A stretch of DNA of 64,000 nucleotides from Liolophura sinensis. Its lineage: Eukaryota > Mollusca > Polyplacophora > Chitonida > Chitonidae. Location: positions 31,343,979 to 31,407,978 of the forward strand of contig NC_088302.1 in assembly GCF_032854445.1 (NCBI RefSeq), in the 5' to 3' direction. Under the pieces are notes generated by a model. It saw nothing but the letters and a program-made list of their open reading frames with translations. It did not search any database and was not told the DNA's origin. Below are positions 11,326 to 24,828 of this stretch, piece after piece (positions within the stretch are counted from its first letter, which is position 1; every line of letters starts with the position of its first letter). The translations under genes and the position numbers were made by a program.

Positions 11326-14300
11326 AATATTTCAGCTTTTCGTTGAAATCATGCTGTGAACACATTAAGTAAAGGAAATGAATATTTATCAACTTTTTGT
11401 TTTTCTGAAATCACCTCATGTATCGTTACTGTGCAGCCAGTGATGTTGTTCAAGATTTTTGTGCGAATTTTTCTAGTGATGGCGAGGCTGTAAAACGAGC
11501 CCAGAGAGCGGCACATGCGCAGGAATGAGTATGGGGAAAGTAGTGATATGAAGGACAGCTAGGTGCAGCAATTATGTCCTTCCTATTGATCAAAAATGCA
11601 TGACGTGAACTCCGTACTTCAACTCTTTCCGGTAGAGACTGTCAAATTGAGGAACGTAAACAAAGGCAAACAAGCTACTCACAGAGAAAGTGTCGTACTG
11701 AGTTTAAAAATGACCTCTTGTCTTGTAAATTGTTGTGGATTTTTCGTCACATTGCTTGTATATTGTTGGCGTGATTCACACGTCTTATTGTACTACGGTC
11801 GATATCTTTCGTGACATTTTGCTCAAGTTGTTTCATCCTTGGATAAAATCTTTGCTTTTGTGATTAGACAAATTTATCGATGGGATGTTAAACAGTGTAA
11901 ATAGTTGGTATGCGATCTGTGTTGAAGGTGATAAGTGGTTTACTTCAAAGTAAAAAGTGAAATATGAGTGCGTATTAGTTATGTTTCTGTATTTAAGGTA
12001 GTCTGGTTGGGCGTTTACCCGGTGTTGGCCACAGCATGCTCGCTTTGTTTGGCAGAAATGGACGGACAGCATCCAGAACAAGCTGAAAGCACTAGCTCGT
12101 ATTACTGTGTTAACTGTGTTCAAGTGCATATCCAGCGTTGTTATGTACAGTGGATATTACTGTCACCAGAGAACTGTTTGTACAAATTTGGCCAAAATAA
12201 AATAATCAAAGTTTAATTGTATATGTCGTTTTCATGTGATAGTGGAATCATATAAATGCCATCTGTTAGATTTGTGGCACGGACGTGGCGCAACAGCACA
12301 TTATATACAGCATACAAGACACAAATGTATTTACTTCTGGTTCATATTGCTTATTATAACACTAATTAGGTGGCCTATCACTATGTGCTGAGACAGCTAT
12401 TGAAAATTTTTATTATTTCTCTTCCGTTTTGTGAAAGGTTTCTTAAAGCTTTAAGGGCTGTAAAAAGAAAAGTTTTTATTTGATGTTTAAATTTGGTAAT
12501 TTTAGGAACAAGGATACGAGGCAAGTTTTTGATGTTTTTGGTTAAATTTGGTCACCTGACATGGAGGCCATCTAGGATTTTGATCAAATATGTGTCCTCA
12601 AGAACCAACGAACGGATTATTTTGAAATTTAATATACTTGTAGAGTGATCCCATTTAGAACAAGTTTGAAAAAAATCTTGGACATGCATTGAAAACTTTG
12701 AAAGTTCGCCATTCGTCGAACGTACGACGTCATAAAAAGTGTCTAAGTTTGAAAATGTTGTCATATATTCTGGTGTATTTGGCAACGCTGATTTCTTTTT
12801 TTTCAGATTTTGCCGGTCTTTGTAACTTTTTTGCAGTCACGTAATTTCAGTGGGCTGTAACTCGAGAACTACGAAAGCTACAATCTGCGACATGCATCAA
12901 ATTGTAGCCCAAGAAATGTAATTTCTGATGCATGCCAGCGGATTTGAGCCATTATCTGGCTAGAAATATTTAAATGACACCACCCTTCGTCAGAAATAGA
13001 AATATAAGCCTGTGCATTTTACATACTTTAACTTTGGAGGTAACTGTGTATCACTATACATGTGCTGCAGGTAACCTGCCCCCATAAGTCGGGCCTCCTC
13101 TCCTCAACTATCAACGGACAATTTTCAATGTTTGCACGTATAGCCAGCTGTGTTCGCAATGCTTCATGGGTAATTGTGAACAATCCCGACGTCATTCCCC
13201 CATACCCCTGTGCTATCAGGGATATAAGTCCTAAGCCCTGGCCAAATATACGAAAAATGTCTATCCACACATGTACCTTGACTCATGACGCGCCCAAAAC
13301 ATGTTACTCTTATTAGGCCAGATTCAACCGTTAAATAAATATCGCGGTTTCCAGTTTCTATTCAGGTCTAGACCTTGCATGCCGGTAAGGAAGAGACGGG
13401 CTTTTAGGACGCCGCACAGAAAAGTAACTACAAAATCATACTCCATGGCTTTCGACTGAGGATCTGTTCTAAAGAAAACAACAAACAACACCGCTTATTG
13501 CTTCTAACTATTTAGATCAAAATTTCGTATCTTTATAGTCTCCTGACATTTCCTGTCACCTACAAGCACCCTGTCCTCGCCCGCTCTCAAAACTGAACTT
13601 AACCCAGGCAAATCAGATGGGACACTATTTTGGGTGATTGCACACCATATGTCGAGCAACCTGAAATCTACATACTTAACCCGGTGTGGTGATCGCCAAG
13701 GCCTAACTCGTTCAAGACGCTGTGGTGGTTTTCAGCATTATACGCATGGTATATGATATCTAGTGTTGTGGGGTTCAAACCTAGTTGATTATTTTTCATT
13801 TTGTCATGCTTTTTCTCCATATTGCCTGTTTTTGTAAGCTCTGTTGCAATTTGTACATCCAACTTGAATTTATTGAATTGTCCATTTTCTATGTACATTG
13901 GCAGTTGAATAAAGCTATTCGTCTTTATGTGTGTTAGCATCTGTTGGTAAACAGATGTTTTCTAAAGCTTAATTTTTCCGATCATGGCAAATTAGTTCAG
14001 TGCATAACTTTCATGCTCTTTTCTTATTTAACATTCAATTGGGCCTTGATGCTTGGCCACCGGTACAGCTGTAAGGAATGTAATAGCCTTACTTCACACT
14101 TATGTTTGCTTTTACGTTTGTGATTCACGAATAGATGACATAGATTGGGAAAATCTTGGTGGAGCCAAGTTTTCTAAAAAATCTTCAGGCAAAACGTCAT
14201 TGTCAAGTCAATGAGTGCCAGGTTATTGCAAGAGGGCACATTATATACACACGTGGTTATTAGTCTGCTACGAGCAACTCTGATACAATGAACGCGTGTA

Positions 14301-16099
14301 GGGACTCACTATATGATCACAGGGGGACATCTGCACGGAAGCTGTTCGAATTTATACTACAAAAACGTCATCTCCTTCATACAACATGTTGTTTTCAACG
14401 AGAACACTTGCGTCACCAAGACGTTAGGATGAACAAGGAATCAGAGCAAGGTAATGAATAAAAAGATGTTGTCCATATATAGATCCTATGATTTAACGGT
14501 GTAGTATGCATCGAAATCGAGCGAAGTCATCTAAACTCAGTGTTTCGTTAATGCTAAATTAAATCAAGGAATATAAGAAATGAATGGCGTTTTGGTGACT
14601 TCTCTGGACGTTTAATGGTCAAATTTTATAAAACTAATGATATCTGAGAAACTCTAACGTTAGTGAGATGTAAAGAGATTATTTTACTGCTGTATCTTCT
14701 TTTGTTTTAAAGCAGCGTATACTAGTTTCGGTATTAGTACATGCTGTTTTGTCATTTTGGGGTGGCAGTATGTGTATTACAATTTAGGGGAACTGTTTTC
14801 CGCCGAGTTGCCGTTGTTGTCCCACACGTGATGTTTACCATTATTGTGTAGCAATGGCATTTACCAGTGGTGTGTACCAATCAATACACCACATAGAACT
14901 GCATGGATATAACATGATCATTTCACTGAACACTACTCCCTACACCCAATAGAGAAAGAAAAATGAGATTTTTGTGTATTAAATATGACATAAATAGCTT
15001 CATTAAAGCAAATGTTTTTTCTTCACAATTACAAGAACAGACAGTAATTTGAGCTGAAAAAAATCGTAATAGTTTAGCCTGACACGGAAAAATGTGACTC
15101 ATCCTCTTCAACATTGGCTTATTTGAAGCAGGTGTAAGTTTACAGGCATAACGCCAGACATTAGCTTGAATAATAACCGTAGACAGACAAACCGCAACCG
15201 GAAACTGAAGGCTGAAATAAAAACGGTCATCGTTTGCCGCGTCACATTCCTTTTACCAAAGAAAGAGCAAATTGAAGTTAACTGCAGTCATCATTTCTCC
15301 ACGTGACAAAAAGTAGTAAAATTATATTTTACGGAAAAGTAATGTCCGCTTAATATAATGGCCATGCGGTGTTTCCCTTTTATTCTATTCCAAGAATCGA
15401 TTAAATAGTGCAAAAACAAGCAACTCTCATACCACGACACCTGAATATCCTGCATGTGGAAGATCTGCAATTCATTCGTAATTTATTGGTTCCAAGCTGA
15501 TGTACTTGCTCCAAGCCATTCCTCTCTGTAATTCTGTAACATACACACATTTTCAACGTTCAAAGGGGCAACTAGGAAAAGTTTTGAACACCAGCGTTTA
15601 GCATATAAAAACTGCCAACGTGCAAAACGGAGCAGCCGCCCCTTCTCAAGGGCAATAACTCTAAGGGACACGTTCCACAATTTGTCGCCCCTTTTGCACG
15701 TGTGCTTAGACGCAAACAGACGCGCATTATTGTAGTGCAGGGCATCTGAGTTGAAAACAATAAGATTTTTAGAGTGCTTCTTTATGGCGCATCACGAGAT
15801 TGACGTCTGGTTTTGTACGCAGTGAAGGTTGTTGACGGCAGATATGTCACATCCTTCAGTCCGGTTTAATAGACGCGTCACCCTTGCCCAGTGACACTCA
15901 ATCTTACTTGTCACCTAGAGATGCAACTTGACGAACATAATTTTGACTTGATATCTTCTTTAAGCAGCTAACAACTGTCAAGAAGATTCGTTGTCTTTAC
16001 TAAGGAAAGGTATTCAGTCGGTGACAGCCCATCGAAATCACCGCAGCAGTATGCTAAAGGGCGTACGACATACAAGGAGAACCCTGCCCCGGACTTACA
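11326..16099. other. Intergenic, no recognised gene
   Basis: About 4.8 kb without a convincing gene. A minus-strand open frame of 90 codons at 13668-13940 and several frames of 60-100 codons match no family I recognise. The 12.44-12.96 kb part is strongly AT-rich with repeated AAATTTGGT motifs, possibly an old dispersed repeat. Confidence 0.5.
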
Positions 16100-16175
16100 C
16101 CATGTGTGTCTCGGTTGTGGGGTCATGTCTGGTGTCTTAGGCATGGCGTTAAAGTGAGACGGCACTGTGATATGT
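16100..16175 (+). repeat. SINE family C fragment
   Basis: TGTGTCTCGGTTGTGGGGTC followed by ATGTCTGGTGTCTTAGGCAT is the reverse complement of the middle of the copy at 19.2-19.5 kb (CATGACACCCCAACCAGTCA). The ends are missing. Confidence 0.55.
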
Positions 16176-16315
16176 CGGCATTGACACTGGTCAGCTGCAA
16201 GAGAGTGTTGTGACTGGTTATTACCAAAAACTGTAAAAAGCCATATAAACCAGCAGTCAAGAAACAGGCAAATATGTTACATTAAGAAATTTAACATTGA
16301 AAACCCGAGAGAAAA

Positions 16316-16512
16316 AAGCAAAAAAAAAAAAAAAACCAAAAAAACAAAACAAAGCAAAAAAAAAAAAAACAAAAACAAAAAACACACACACACACAAAAC
16401 AAAACAACAATAAAACAACGATAAAACAACAAAAAACAAACAAAACCCTCCCTCAAAAAACAAAGAAACAAAAAAAACAAAAAAAAAACAAAAACACAAA
16501 CAAAAGAAAAAA
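16316..16512. repeat. A-rich / (CA)n / (AAAAC)n low-complexity tract
   Basis: About 200 bp almost devoid of G and T: poly-A runs, ACACACAC at about 16382-16395 and AAAACA-type repeats. The long Phe/Leu/Val-rich minus-strand frames across it are artefacts of composition. Confidence 0.9.
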
Positions 16513-17530
16513 ACATAATATTAATGAGATGATCCTTTAATTTAGTTTGAAATAATCATTCAGTATGTAAGGAAACAACCAAAACGATATGTTGCTAGAC
16601 ATTAACTAATAATAACTTAATGTTTTTATATGATTATGAATATGGGTGAAATCAATAATTGGGAACGCGAATTAATCTTTGGTTGTTAAAAGCCCATGAA
16701 CTGATATTATCTATGATTCATAAATCAATTAATTATAACTTGTATATATATATGCACGTAAATCTTAAAAGCGCCATCTGGAATATACAATAATTAGTAG
16801 CAATTAACGAAATGAAAAGCCACATATACGCTAATGGCATGTGACAATGCCAAGGAACTTGTGAGTTTAATCTGTACACAGTACGTCAAAAGGCATTGTG
16901 GTCAAAAATAACCAACTTCGCTGATGAGCAAATTGCAGGTGTTACCAATTTTGATGCGTTGTAAAACAGCGTGGATGGAATAATTGCCATATTATTATCT
17001 TCCACACCTTCCCTAATTGGTGGTCTGGGAAGTGGTTGGGATGGATTGAGCCTGCATCAGTACCTTTAATTGTCGCATGAAGCAGTCTGTTATCCCCGAA
17101 ATGTGGAGAATGTCAAACACATCAATCCTTCCGTGTGATGGTTTTACGCATGAAATCAGCTGAAGTGCGCTGTGATGATATAGACAGGCCGTTAGAAAGA
17201 GTATACGGAGTGATCTTGGCACATATACCCATGGTGTCACGTGCTGTGGTACCGACTATAAAATCCATCCGCTCGATAAGTTTTCTAGGTTAAGGACGAT
17301 CAATGAATTGTTCGATTTCACGGCGACCGATTTGACGGCCGTTGGAATGAGCACAACAACCAATATCTATTGTCTTTGTATTAAAACCAGCCTGATAAAC
17401 GATTAATTGATTGCTTGAGAGTTTGGTACACACCGAGTTAATGCTCAAAGTGGGACGCTTATTGCTTTGCAGATCACCATTTCACGAACAAATTCCAAAT
17501 CTAAAAACCATCTCATCATTTAATCAGCAA
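16513..17530. other. Intergenic, AT-rich
   Basis: No gene or repeat recognised; a short TATATATATA run lies at about 16742-16751. Confidence 0.5.
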
Positions 17531-17859
17531 CCTGCGGATCGTTGTGGGCTTATCCCTGGCTCTGTCCGGTTTCCTTCCACCATAATGTTGGCCACCGTCG
17601 TATAAGTGAAATACTGAGTACGGTGTAATCATAGTTCATTGTGTTTTTTTAGACACACACTCCTATGTACTTCCCCGAAACTCTTGTTTTGAATGACTGA
17701 ACCTTTATTTCACAATAAACGTATAGTCATTTTTATGTACTTTACCTTAGGGTATGATTCTAAGCAATACAAACTGCCTAAATCATGTCTTTTAGTGTTT
17801 CGACTTTTCTATTAGACTGATATTAAATGATTTGGTTATGGCGTAAAACACCAATCAAA

Positions 17860-17890
<31 letters not shown>

Positions 17891-17891
17891 A
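17531..17891 (+). repeat. SINE family A, 3' half, apparently interrupted
   Basis: 17531-17630 matches the body to GAGTACGGTGTAA. 17836-17891 resumes with GCGTAAAACACCAATCAAAT and a (AAAT)n tail. The 205 bp between (about 17631-17835) have no SINE similarity, so either something inserted near the tail or two truncated copies lie side by side. Confidence 0.65.
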
Positions 17892-19070
17892 TTAATGAAT
17901 TGATCCCAAACTGAACCTAACCAACTAATCGTTCCACCATTTGTCACTACATATACTGTCTGATGTATTCAATTAATATAAGCGTCAAGTCCTACATTCA
18001 TATACCATTCGTAGTCCGTGAAAGGCGTTCCAAGTCGATAATCGCAAGATCCATTTCCAAAACAACGTTTAACACTAACTCCCAAAGACTAAGGTATGTA
18101 AGAAATTATACAAATAAGAAATAAAGCCGGTAACACACACGAGAGAAGCGGTCATCAGTTTTCAATGATGCCGGCCAGACAATGAATATTCCAGGCATGA
18201 ATTCCATATCAAAGTTCAAATTCGTAGTCCGTGAATGAAATCCATGTCAAATAACAATTAAACAAAGTATCTCAGTTGCGCTTTTGCAATTGTTCATAAA
18301 GGCATCATGTTAATACCTTGCGCCTTTATGTTCTACGATACCCTCATCAATATTGATCGCATTGTTTCAGAACTACAATACCGGTACTTATATAATTATT
18401 GTTATGCTCATATTTTCTCATGTTCACGCTTCCATACCAAAGTCAGTCCTGGGTCGCCATTTTTGATTTATGGTTTGATCGCCACATTATAAAGCACCAA
18501 GTCTACATCATAAAGTCCTAAACATTCCAAACGACCCGTTTCGTATGGCTGAATGTGAAAGTGTCGTAGTTTGTGGAAACCAGTTTCAGTATTCATGATT
18601 GATTGTACCGAGACATTTTTTTATACCTCTGACCTAGAACACTTAATATCAAAAGGCAATTTGTTAAGCACTTTTTTTGGGGATGCTTCCGTTTTTGGAT
18701 TCTGCATGAGCGAGTTGAGATGCCGCAAACGGGCTGTACAATTGATTGTTGTTTTTCTGTCTTCATGGGAGCTTAGCTGTCGACAGGAAAGATATTTCAA
18801 TTTTGCTGAGAGACATATAAGATCGATTGACATTTACGGTGGCACCAACATTAAGATAGACGGTTCATCCGTCAAGCTACGACGAATGTGCATCGTTTTA
18901 CTGAATCACCACATGTGATGGATCTCAGAATACATGGCGTTTTTTGGCATACATACAAAACACTGACCCAGCTTGTACATGGCATGTCAGTAAAAGGCTG
19001 CTTATCACGCTTACTGCACTAAAACTGCTTTTAAAAAGAACATTGTATGATGAAATATTGTTATCGTATT
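17892..19070. other. Intergenic, no recognised feature
   Basis: It contains an open frame of 115 codons on the + strand at 18571-18918 with no recognisable motif and no clear splice context. Confidence 0.45.
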
Positions 19071-19071
19071 A

Positions 19072-19200
19072 AATGTGTGTATGTATATATGTATGTATGC
19101 GTATATATATGTATGTATTTATGTGTGTATGTGTGTGTGTATGCGTGTGCGTGCGTGTGTATGTGTGTGCGTGTGTATGCGTGTGTGTATGTATACGTGC
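19072..19200. repeat. (GTAT)n / (GT)n microsatellite
   Basis: GTGTATGTATATATGTATGT grading into GTGTGTGCGTGTGTATGCGT. It directly abuts the SINE at 19203. Confidence 0.9.
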
Positions 19201-19202
19201 TA

Positions 19203-19475
19203 GGGGTTTTACGTCGTGCTTAACAATTTTGAGTCATATGACAACGAGGAGTCATTAGGTGTGTGTACATATACTGTGTCTTATTCAAAGAGGGCGAGTT
19301 CATGCCCCGCCAAATTGCTGCCGCCACAAAGCATCATGCGGAACACACCAGGCATGACACCCCAACCAGTCACATTGCACTCACACCGCGCCAATCAGTC
19401 CTGTCTAAACTCTCAGTGCCAAGCGTCAAGCGAGGCAACAAAAGTACCGTTTATGAAGTCTTTGATATGACTGAT
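19203..19475 (-). repeat. SINE family C, near full length
   Basis: The tail GGGGTTTTACGTCGTGCTTA and GTCATATGACAACGAGGAGT is followed by a body (GCATCATGCGGAACACACCA, GCATGACACCCCAACCAGTC) and ends near ATGACTGATCCG. The tail matches family B; the body matches the copy at 42.3 kb. Confidence 0.75.
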
Positions 19476-21089
19476 CCGTATAAAAGTGAAGTCTATGCAT
19501 GTATTATAATTTGTAGTCATATCATTGTATGAAATGAAAGCATTGTACGGTCTTTGCAAGAAACCACAATGTGCCGCAAATGCAGCGGGCCAGTCGCAAG
19601 AAACTACACGACGGATTGCTCAGGTAATGATTTTCGCTGGTGTTTGTCAAGCTTACCGACGCTATCAAGGAAGTCGTGGGAGCGGACATCAAACAACCTA
19701 TCAAAAGATTCTCGAGTCTTAGCACAGCTTGAAAATAAGGGTACTGGCGAGTCAAGGATGGATCGAGATGTCTCCGGCCGTACCGCTGAAGTCCTTCAAT
19801 GTCAGCCTTCCCAGCAGGATTGAAATGGCTTGGTGTGTTAACGAATATCGATATATGCCTATGCCTTTTGTCGGCTTCTCAGGTAGCGAACTTCCGTCAA
19901 GATCGATTCTCTTTCCATTAGTTTTATTCATTTTTAACTCGGATATAAGTGCGGCCCTATTGAAGCAAGACAACACTTGTAAGATACGCGAATGGCAGTC
20001 CTACATGCTAAAGAACGTTATGTTTTAACCTCGAGTAGTACAGAATATCAGAGTGTATGACTAAAGTGATAGTGCATGGGGAATCCAAAGCATGTGGGAT
20101 AAACGAAACTATTATACCTCATAGGGTTATTCTCCGTTTCCTTTAGTCGAGAAACGGTCATATGATATTCTGAAAAAACATGATGTACAACGAACACACG
20201 CCCAAAAGAATGCAACGTCACGCTCGCAAAATAATATCCCACGTTCACGAGGCAACATCCACCGATCTCGAGCTAATATCCAACGATCACTTGCGTTGAT
20301 TCCACGGCATTTATCTCCCTTTCTTAGCTCTCCAACTTCTGCTTGTTCGTAAAGTAAACAACGGTGTACGGTTATAGCTCTGTTATCGACATACAAATCC
20401 GGCCCTTTAAACAAAACCCGAAAAAGGTACACTGTTTTTTTCGCTATAATAAAACATATGGTGCATGCTGTGGAATGTAAGGAATTTTCAGCCCTCGACA
20501 AGTGATAGTCAACTCGGACAGTTCCATATATCCCATCCCACAGTATGTACTGTTTGTATATTGTTTAGTTCCAGTGGCGTCAAAGAGAACCGTGTTGTCC
20601 AATGGGCACCTGTCAAGCGCCGGGCAGCAGGACCTTGACGTCGTTTTATTGACGTCAAATGTTCCAATCCCAACTCATCATGACGACGTCACATTAAAGG
20701 CAGTACGACATGACAATAAAAACTGGTACATTGTAGCATGGAATTTACAATCTATTTTTGAAGTAGCAACTGTGGCACTGCTTCACACTAGCGCCACCTC
20801 ACGGTATTAACAAATTTCATTGTCCAGAGCAATGGATTTTCAGTTTACAAGAAGCGTTAATATCTTTGTAAATCGCATGACCAGAAGGCAAAATTTTCTG
20901 TTGTCAGTGAAATGTTAAGTCTTGTTATTCCAAAGGCCAGAACCAGTCGTTTTCTAATTGTTGTCGCCAGAATACGAGGGTTTCTAAAACTACATCAAAG
21001 CATTGGCAATTTTACTTAATTGTTTGCTCAATATGCATTACACATTTAAATGTAATTTAATTTTAAACAAACTGAGGTCAAAACACAGT
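19476..21089. other. Intergenic; CRE-like motif cluster near 20.64-20.69 kb
   Basis: No gene recognised. Within 57 bp there are a half-palindrome TGACGTCG (20636-20643), a full palindrome TGACGTCA (20650-20657) and GACGTCAC (20685-20692), all CREB/ATF-like motifs. No adjoining exon supports a promoter. Confidence 0.4.
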
Positions 21090-21760
21090 TTTTTTGTCAG
21101 TGACAGTGATCAAAGAACACGTTATCACTCCAATGGCCGGCGAGTGACCAGAGGGCCGGGTACCAGAATCCAGTTATGTGACAATGGGATATGCGAATCC
21201 AGCGACCCTAGGGGGCCCGAATACAATGACCAGAGAACGGGGAATGCGAATCCCATGGTTCTAGGACCCGAGTCCAGTAAGCAAGGAACGGGTTTTGTGA
21301 ATCCAATGGCCCTACCTGACTGAATGAGCAGAGAATCTGTTATGTGAATCTAACGACAGGAGAATGGATCGTTTGAATAACAACGGGTCATTTAAATCTA
21401 GTGAGTTGAGGCCAATTAAATCCACTCGACAGCTTACTGGTCTTCCAAATTCATTTACCAGTGAACGGATCTAAATCTAATTACCAGAAAACGTGTCATT
21501 TAAATCCAGTGACCACAAAACGGCTTATATAAATTCAATAGACGGGTCATCTAAAGCCAATGATCAGAGGATTATCTAAATCCAAAGATCAAATTTAGGG
21601 CGGGTTATTTAAATCCAGTGATCAGAGGACAAGCCATTGAGTCAAACGACCAGATCAGAGGACAGGCCGTTTAAATCCAGTGACCTGAATGCGGGTCATA
21701 TAAATCTAGTGGACGAGCCGGATCATCTGAAATGAGTGGCCAGAGGATAAGTACTTGGAA
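21090..21760. repeat. Degenerate minisatellite, unit about 29-35 bp
   Basis: Repeats of AATCCAGTGACCAGAGGACG followed by GGTCATTTAA, with many substitutions and indels. Clear units begin near 21170, 21220, 21490, 21505, 21610 and 21675. About 20 decayed units are estimated by eye. Open frames across it are short and inconsistent, so it is not coding. Confidence 0.75.
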
Positions 21761-22063
21761 CACAAGCCATTTACCACTAGATCAGAACAGTGCCCTCGTG
21801 TCTATCAGAGCTACACCCCTAGAAAAGGCTCGAACCGTGTCAGTTATAAGAGTGGGCTATACGCGAACAGAAGTGGATGGATCGCGAGAGACATTGACTC
21901 TTTCGCAGGTAGAAACATCGGCATGAGATCCCCTGTGTATGTATAAAACAGTGCGTTTGAATAGTTCTAGAGCTGTGACGTCTAATGCATTGCAACTGAC
22001 CCCCTTTTTTTTTCCTTATTCGTCTTAAGCCATAGGGTTAGGGGAAATGTAAGTTGTCGCCTT

Positions 22064-22136
22064 TTACACATTTACATGAACAGTTAGGACAAAAAAAATT
22101 AATAAAGTGAAATGAGATTGGATTTCACCGATAACG
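22064..22136 (+). repeat. Dispersed repeat family E, fragment
   Basis: CATTTACATGAACAGTTAGG then ATTTCACCGATAACG matches the 5' part of the copy at 39.34-39.51 kb. Confidence 0.55.
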
Positions 22137-22337
22137 TAAAAACATTTTTATGCTCTCATTTAGTTGCAGACAACTAAAGTATTCGGCAGTAAAACCACTC
22201 AAAGAGCTGTTCAGTAGCGTGGGTATCCTCTGGAATAAGTCACTTTTTCGTTAAAAAAACATTGCCAACAATAATTTGGCGTCTAATGTCATACTGACAT
22301 TTAGAAACAAAAAATGACTTTTCATCGTAAGTCATGT

Positions 22338-22490
22338 TATGTTTATTTATTTATTTATTTATTTATTTGATTGGTGTTTTACGTCGTACTCAAGAATATT
22401 TCACTTATACAACGGCGACCAGCATTATGGTGGGAGGAAACCGGACAGAGCCCGGGGGGAAACCACGACCATCCGCAGGTTGCTAGAAAG
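22338..22490 (-). repeat. SINE family A, head missing
   Basis: (TTTA)n tail, GATTGGTGTTTTACGTCGTA, CCAGCATTATGGTGGGAGGA, then CCATCCGCAGGTTGCT, where it stops. About 120 bp of the head end are absent. Confidence 0.85.
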
Positions 22491-24651
22491 TCATGTTATG
22501 TGTTGGGACACCTATCTAACTGAAACATTTCGAGGGTATTCTTCCACCCTGTCTATGTTCTTTAGAAAGGAAACTGCCGTTCATGCCGGTTAAATAAAGG
22601 AAAGTATGGTACTTCACAAAAGCCATATTATAATTAAAAACATATTATAATTAATAGTTTCGATATCAAATGTACATCTTGATCCAATCTTGGACAAAGT
22701 GTTTCAAGGAACATCTGACAGAATTACAGGGATGTTGAGACGCTGAGCGGAAAAGTATGATGTTGTGCAGAATTATAACGGTGAATTACGATCGAGCCTC
22801 GCGCAAGTCATGTACCCTTTTTTCTTGTAAAGAAGTAGGGGTGCACATCTCAAGGCCTCTTCCACTTCGGCCTTCTAATTAAAGTAACGAGGCATTCCAC
22901 ACGCATTCACAGTTAGCTTAGCGTCATAGTGAGAACCCATAAGCAGGCGCCTTTCCGGCGGTGTAATTTTCCTGGCAATGGAAAACATTGTATTGTTAGG
23001 CAAACAATTGATCAACGAGTTATCGCTTGGCAGATCTTGTATCGCATATGTCAATTTCCGATGGATTATGTTCAGCACTGTTCTGGTAGTCTACTTGGAG
23101 CAGTTTTAATAAATCGTAAACTATGTGATTAATCTTCACCGAACGTGCCCATACGAATCACCCCCAGAACACCGACCTATTACAGAACGGAAATTACGCT
23201 GCAAAATACATTACAGCATTGACGATATTACTCAATTCTTTGTTCGACACGTATTACACATTTAACCGCCAATTACACGTACATTTTTTAACAGCCTAAA
23301 TGGTTCCTTCCTGGTTCCGACTCTCAGTGTCAAATTAGCAAGCCTCCCGACTTCTACAGGAACGTCATTTATTTTTATAATTGGCACATTTTTAACGAAC
23401 CGAAGTCAAAATAGCGGTTTTCTAATGAATGTAGTTAATCAACTTTTATACCACTGACTTCAAAAGGAAAGTTTACTGTGAATTTTTATTAATGAGTATA
23501 TCACATCAGATCGCCATAATTAGAATTGGAATGGTTTTGTCAATTGAAAAACATTACTTCTTTCACATGACGTGTCTTAATATTGCCTTTTTATAATAGA
23601 CAGTAAAACGTATTTATGGAGTTAAGTCGTGCTTAACTACAAGTAATGGGAATCGTATGCAATTATCGTTATTCCTTAATCAAAAGCCTAAACATGGTTT
23701 TGTAACTTTTGATTTAATCTAGGCGTCACACAACATTCGTATGCCAATTCTCAACCATGAAGTATATTCCAGGTCAATATTCGAAAGATCAACGTTTCCA
23801 AACAAACGTATCGGCTCAACAAAAACAACCAAAAAATTATACCGGAAATTAGGGCGAAATCTTGTTTACAAGCGATTGGGATACTAACGAATAAGTGTTT
23901 TTGTTTCAAAAACGCCATATTTTTTTACAAACCTATCCCAGACGCCAACCAATTCCGGTATTACGTGTCATCCCATCCCATAAAGCTACTAGCAAAGCCC
24001 CTCCTGTCGCACGGAGCACTTTTGTAGATTTATTACTGTGTATATGCAATAAATTACTCCTCTCCAAGCTGTAACTTACGATACACGTGATTTGCATTAA
24101 GATAAACTTTTTCCAATAAGACTGGGTCTGGCCAGTTTGAATCTAGGTGAAGATCTACTGAACACGGCGACGGCCGATAGTGGAGCGATAGCCAGGCTAT
24201 ATGATACGCTCAAACTATCAACAGTCCCGATCTGCTGAGACATTCCATACGCCACTATCGAACGTCTGTCACTGATCACCATTTTTCTTTATTCTACGAG
24301 CGATAACCCTGCATATTTCACATACATGTATGCAGCCTTAAATTTGTGATAATAAAACCTGATTTTCTAGGAATTCCTTTCAACCACAATAGGCCTGTTC
24401 TATTATTACACTTGAGTATAATATGATATAAGTTCACTATTACCCTTCTGAATAACGCCACAAGCTTACATTTAATATCTGGATGCATCTTGCTACTATA
24501 GGATGTCATTTAGAAAGGACAATAGAGCGGTTAGAATTTTGAAATTTACGACTACGACTTGAAATATATGTATATACAAATCAAAACGTGTTTTTCAACT
24601 CATACCACAAGGTATATATACTGATGAAAAAAATCTGCATACAGTCTCCTG
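22491..24651. other. Intergenic, no recognised feature
   Basis: AT-rich single-copy-looking DNA. Only short unsupported open frames were seen. Confidence 0.5.
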
Positions 24652-24828
24652 ATTCATTTATTTGATTGGTATTTCACGCCGTACTAGAGAATATGAAGCA
24701 TAGCCCGGGGAAAAACACGATCGACCGTAGGAGCTGGAATTGAACTCATAGTGACTACGTTTGTGAGCGGCCCCGGGGCCATTGCGCCGTGCTGGTACGC
24801 TAACCACCTCGGTCACAGAGGCCCCGCG
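24652..24828 (-). repeat. SINE family A with internal deletion
   Basis: Tail ATTTATTTGATTGGTATTTC and TAGCCCGGGGAAAAACACGA run to an intact head region CTAACCACCTCGGTCACAGA GGCC. The AGCATTATGG segment is lost. Confidence 0.8.

Noticed and set aside
13668-13940. Minus-strand open frame of 90 codons with natural-looking composition
   Set aside because: No recognisable family, no neighbouring exons, and length within what AT-rich DNA yields by chance; left uncalled.
16257-16516. Two overlapping minus-strand frames rich in Phe, Val and Leu resembling a membrane protein
   Set aside because: They are translations of an A-rich, CA-rich low-complexity tract.
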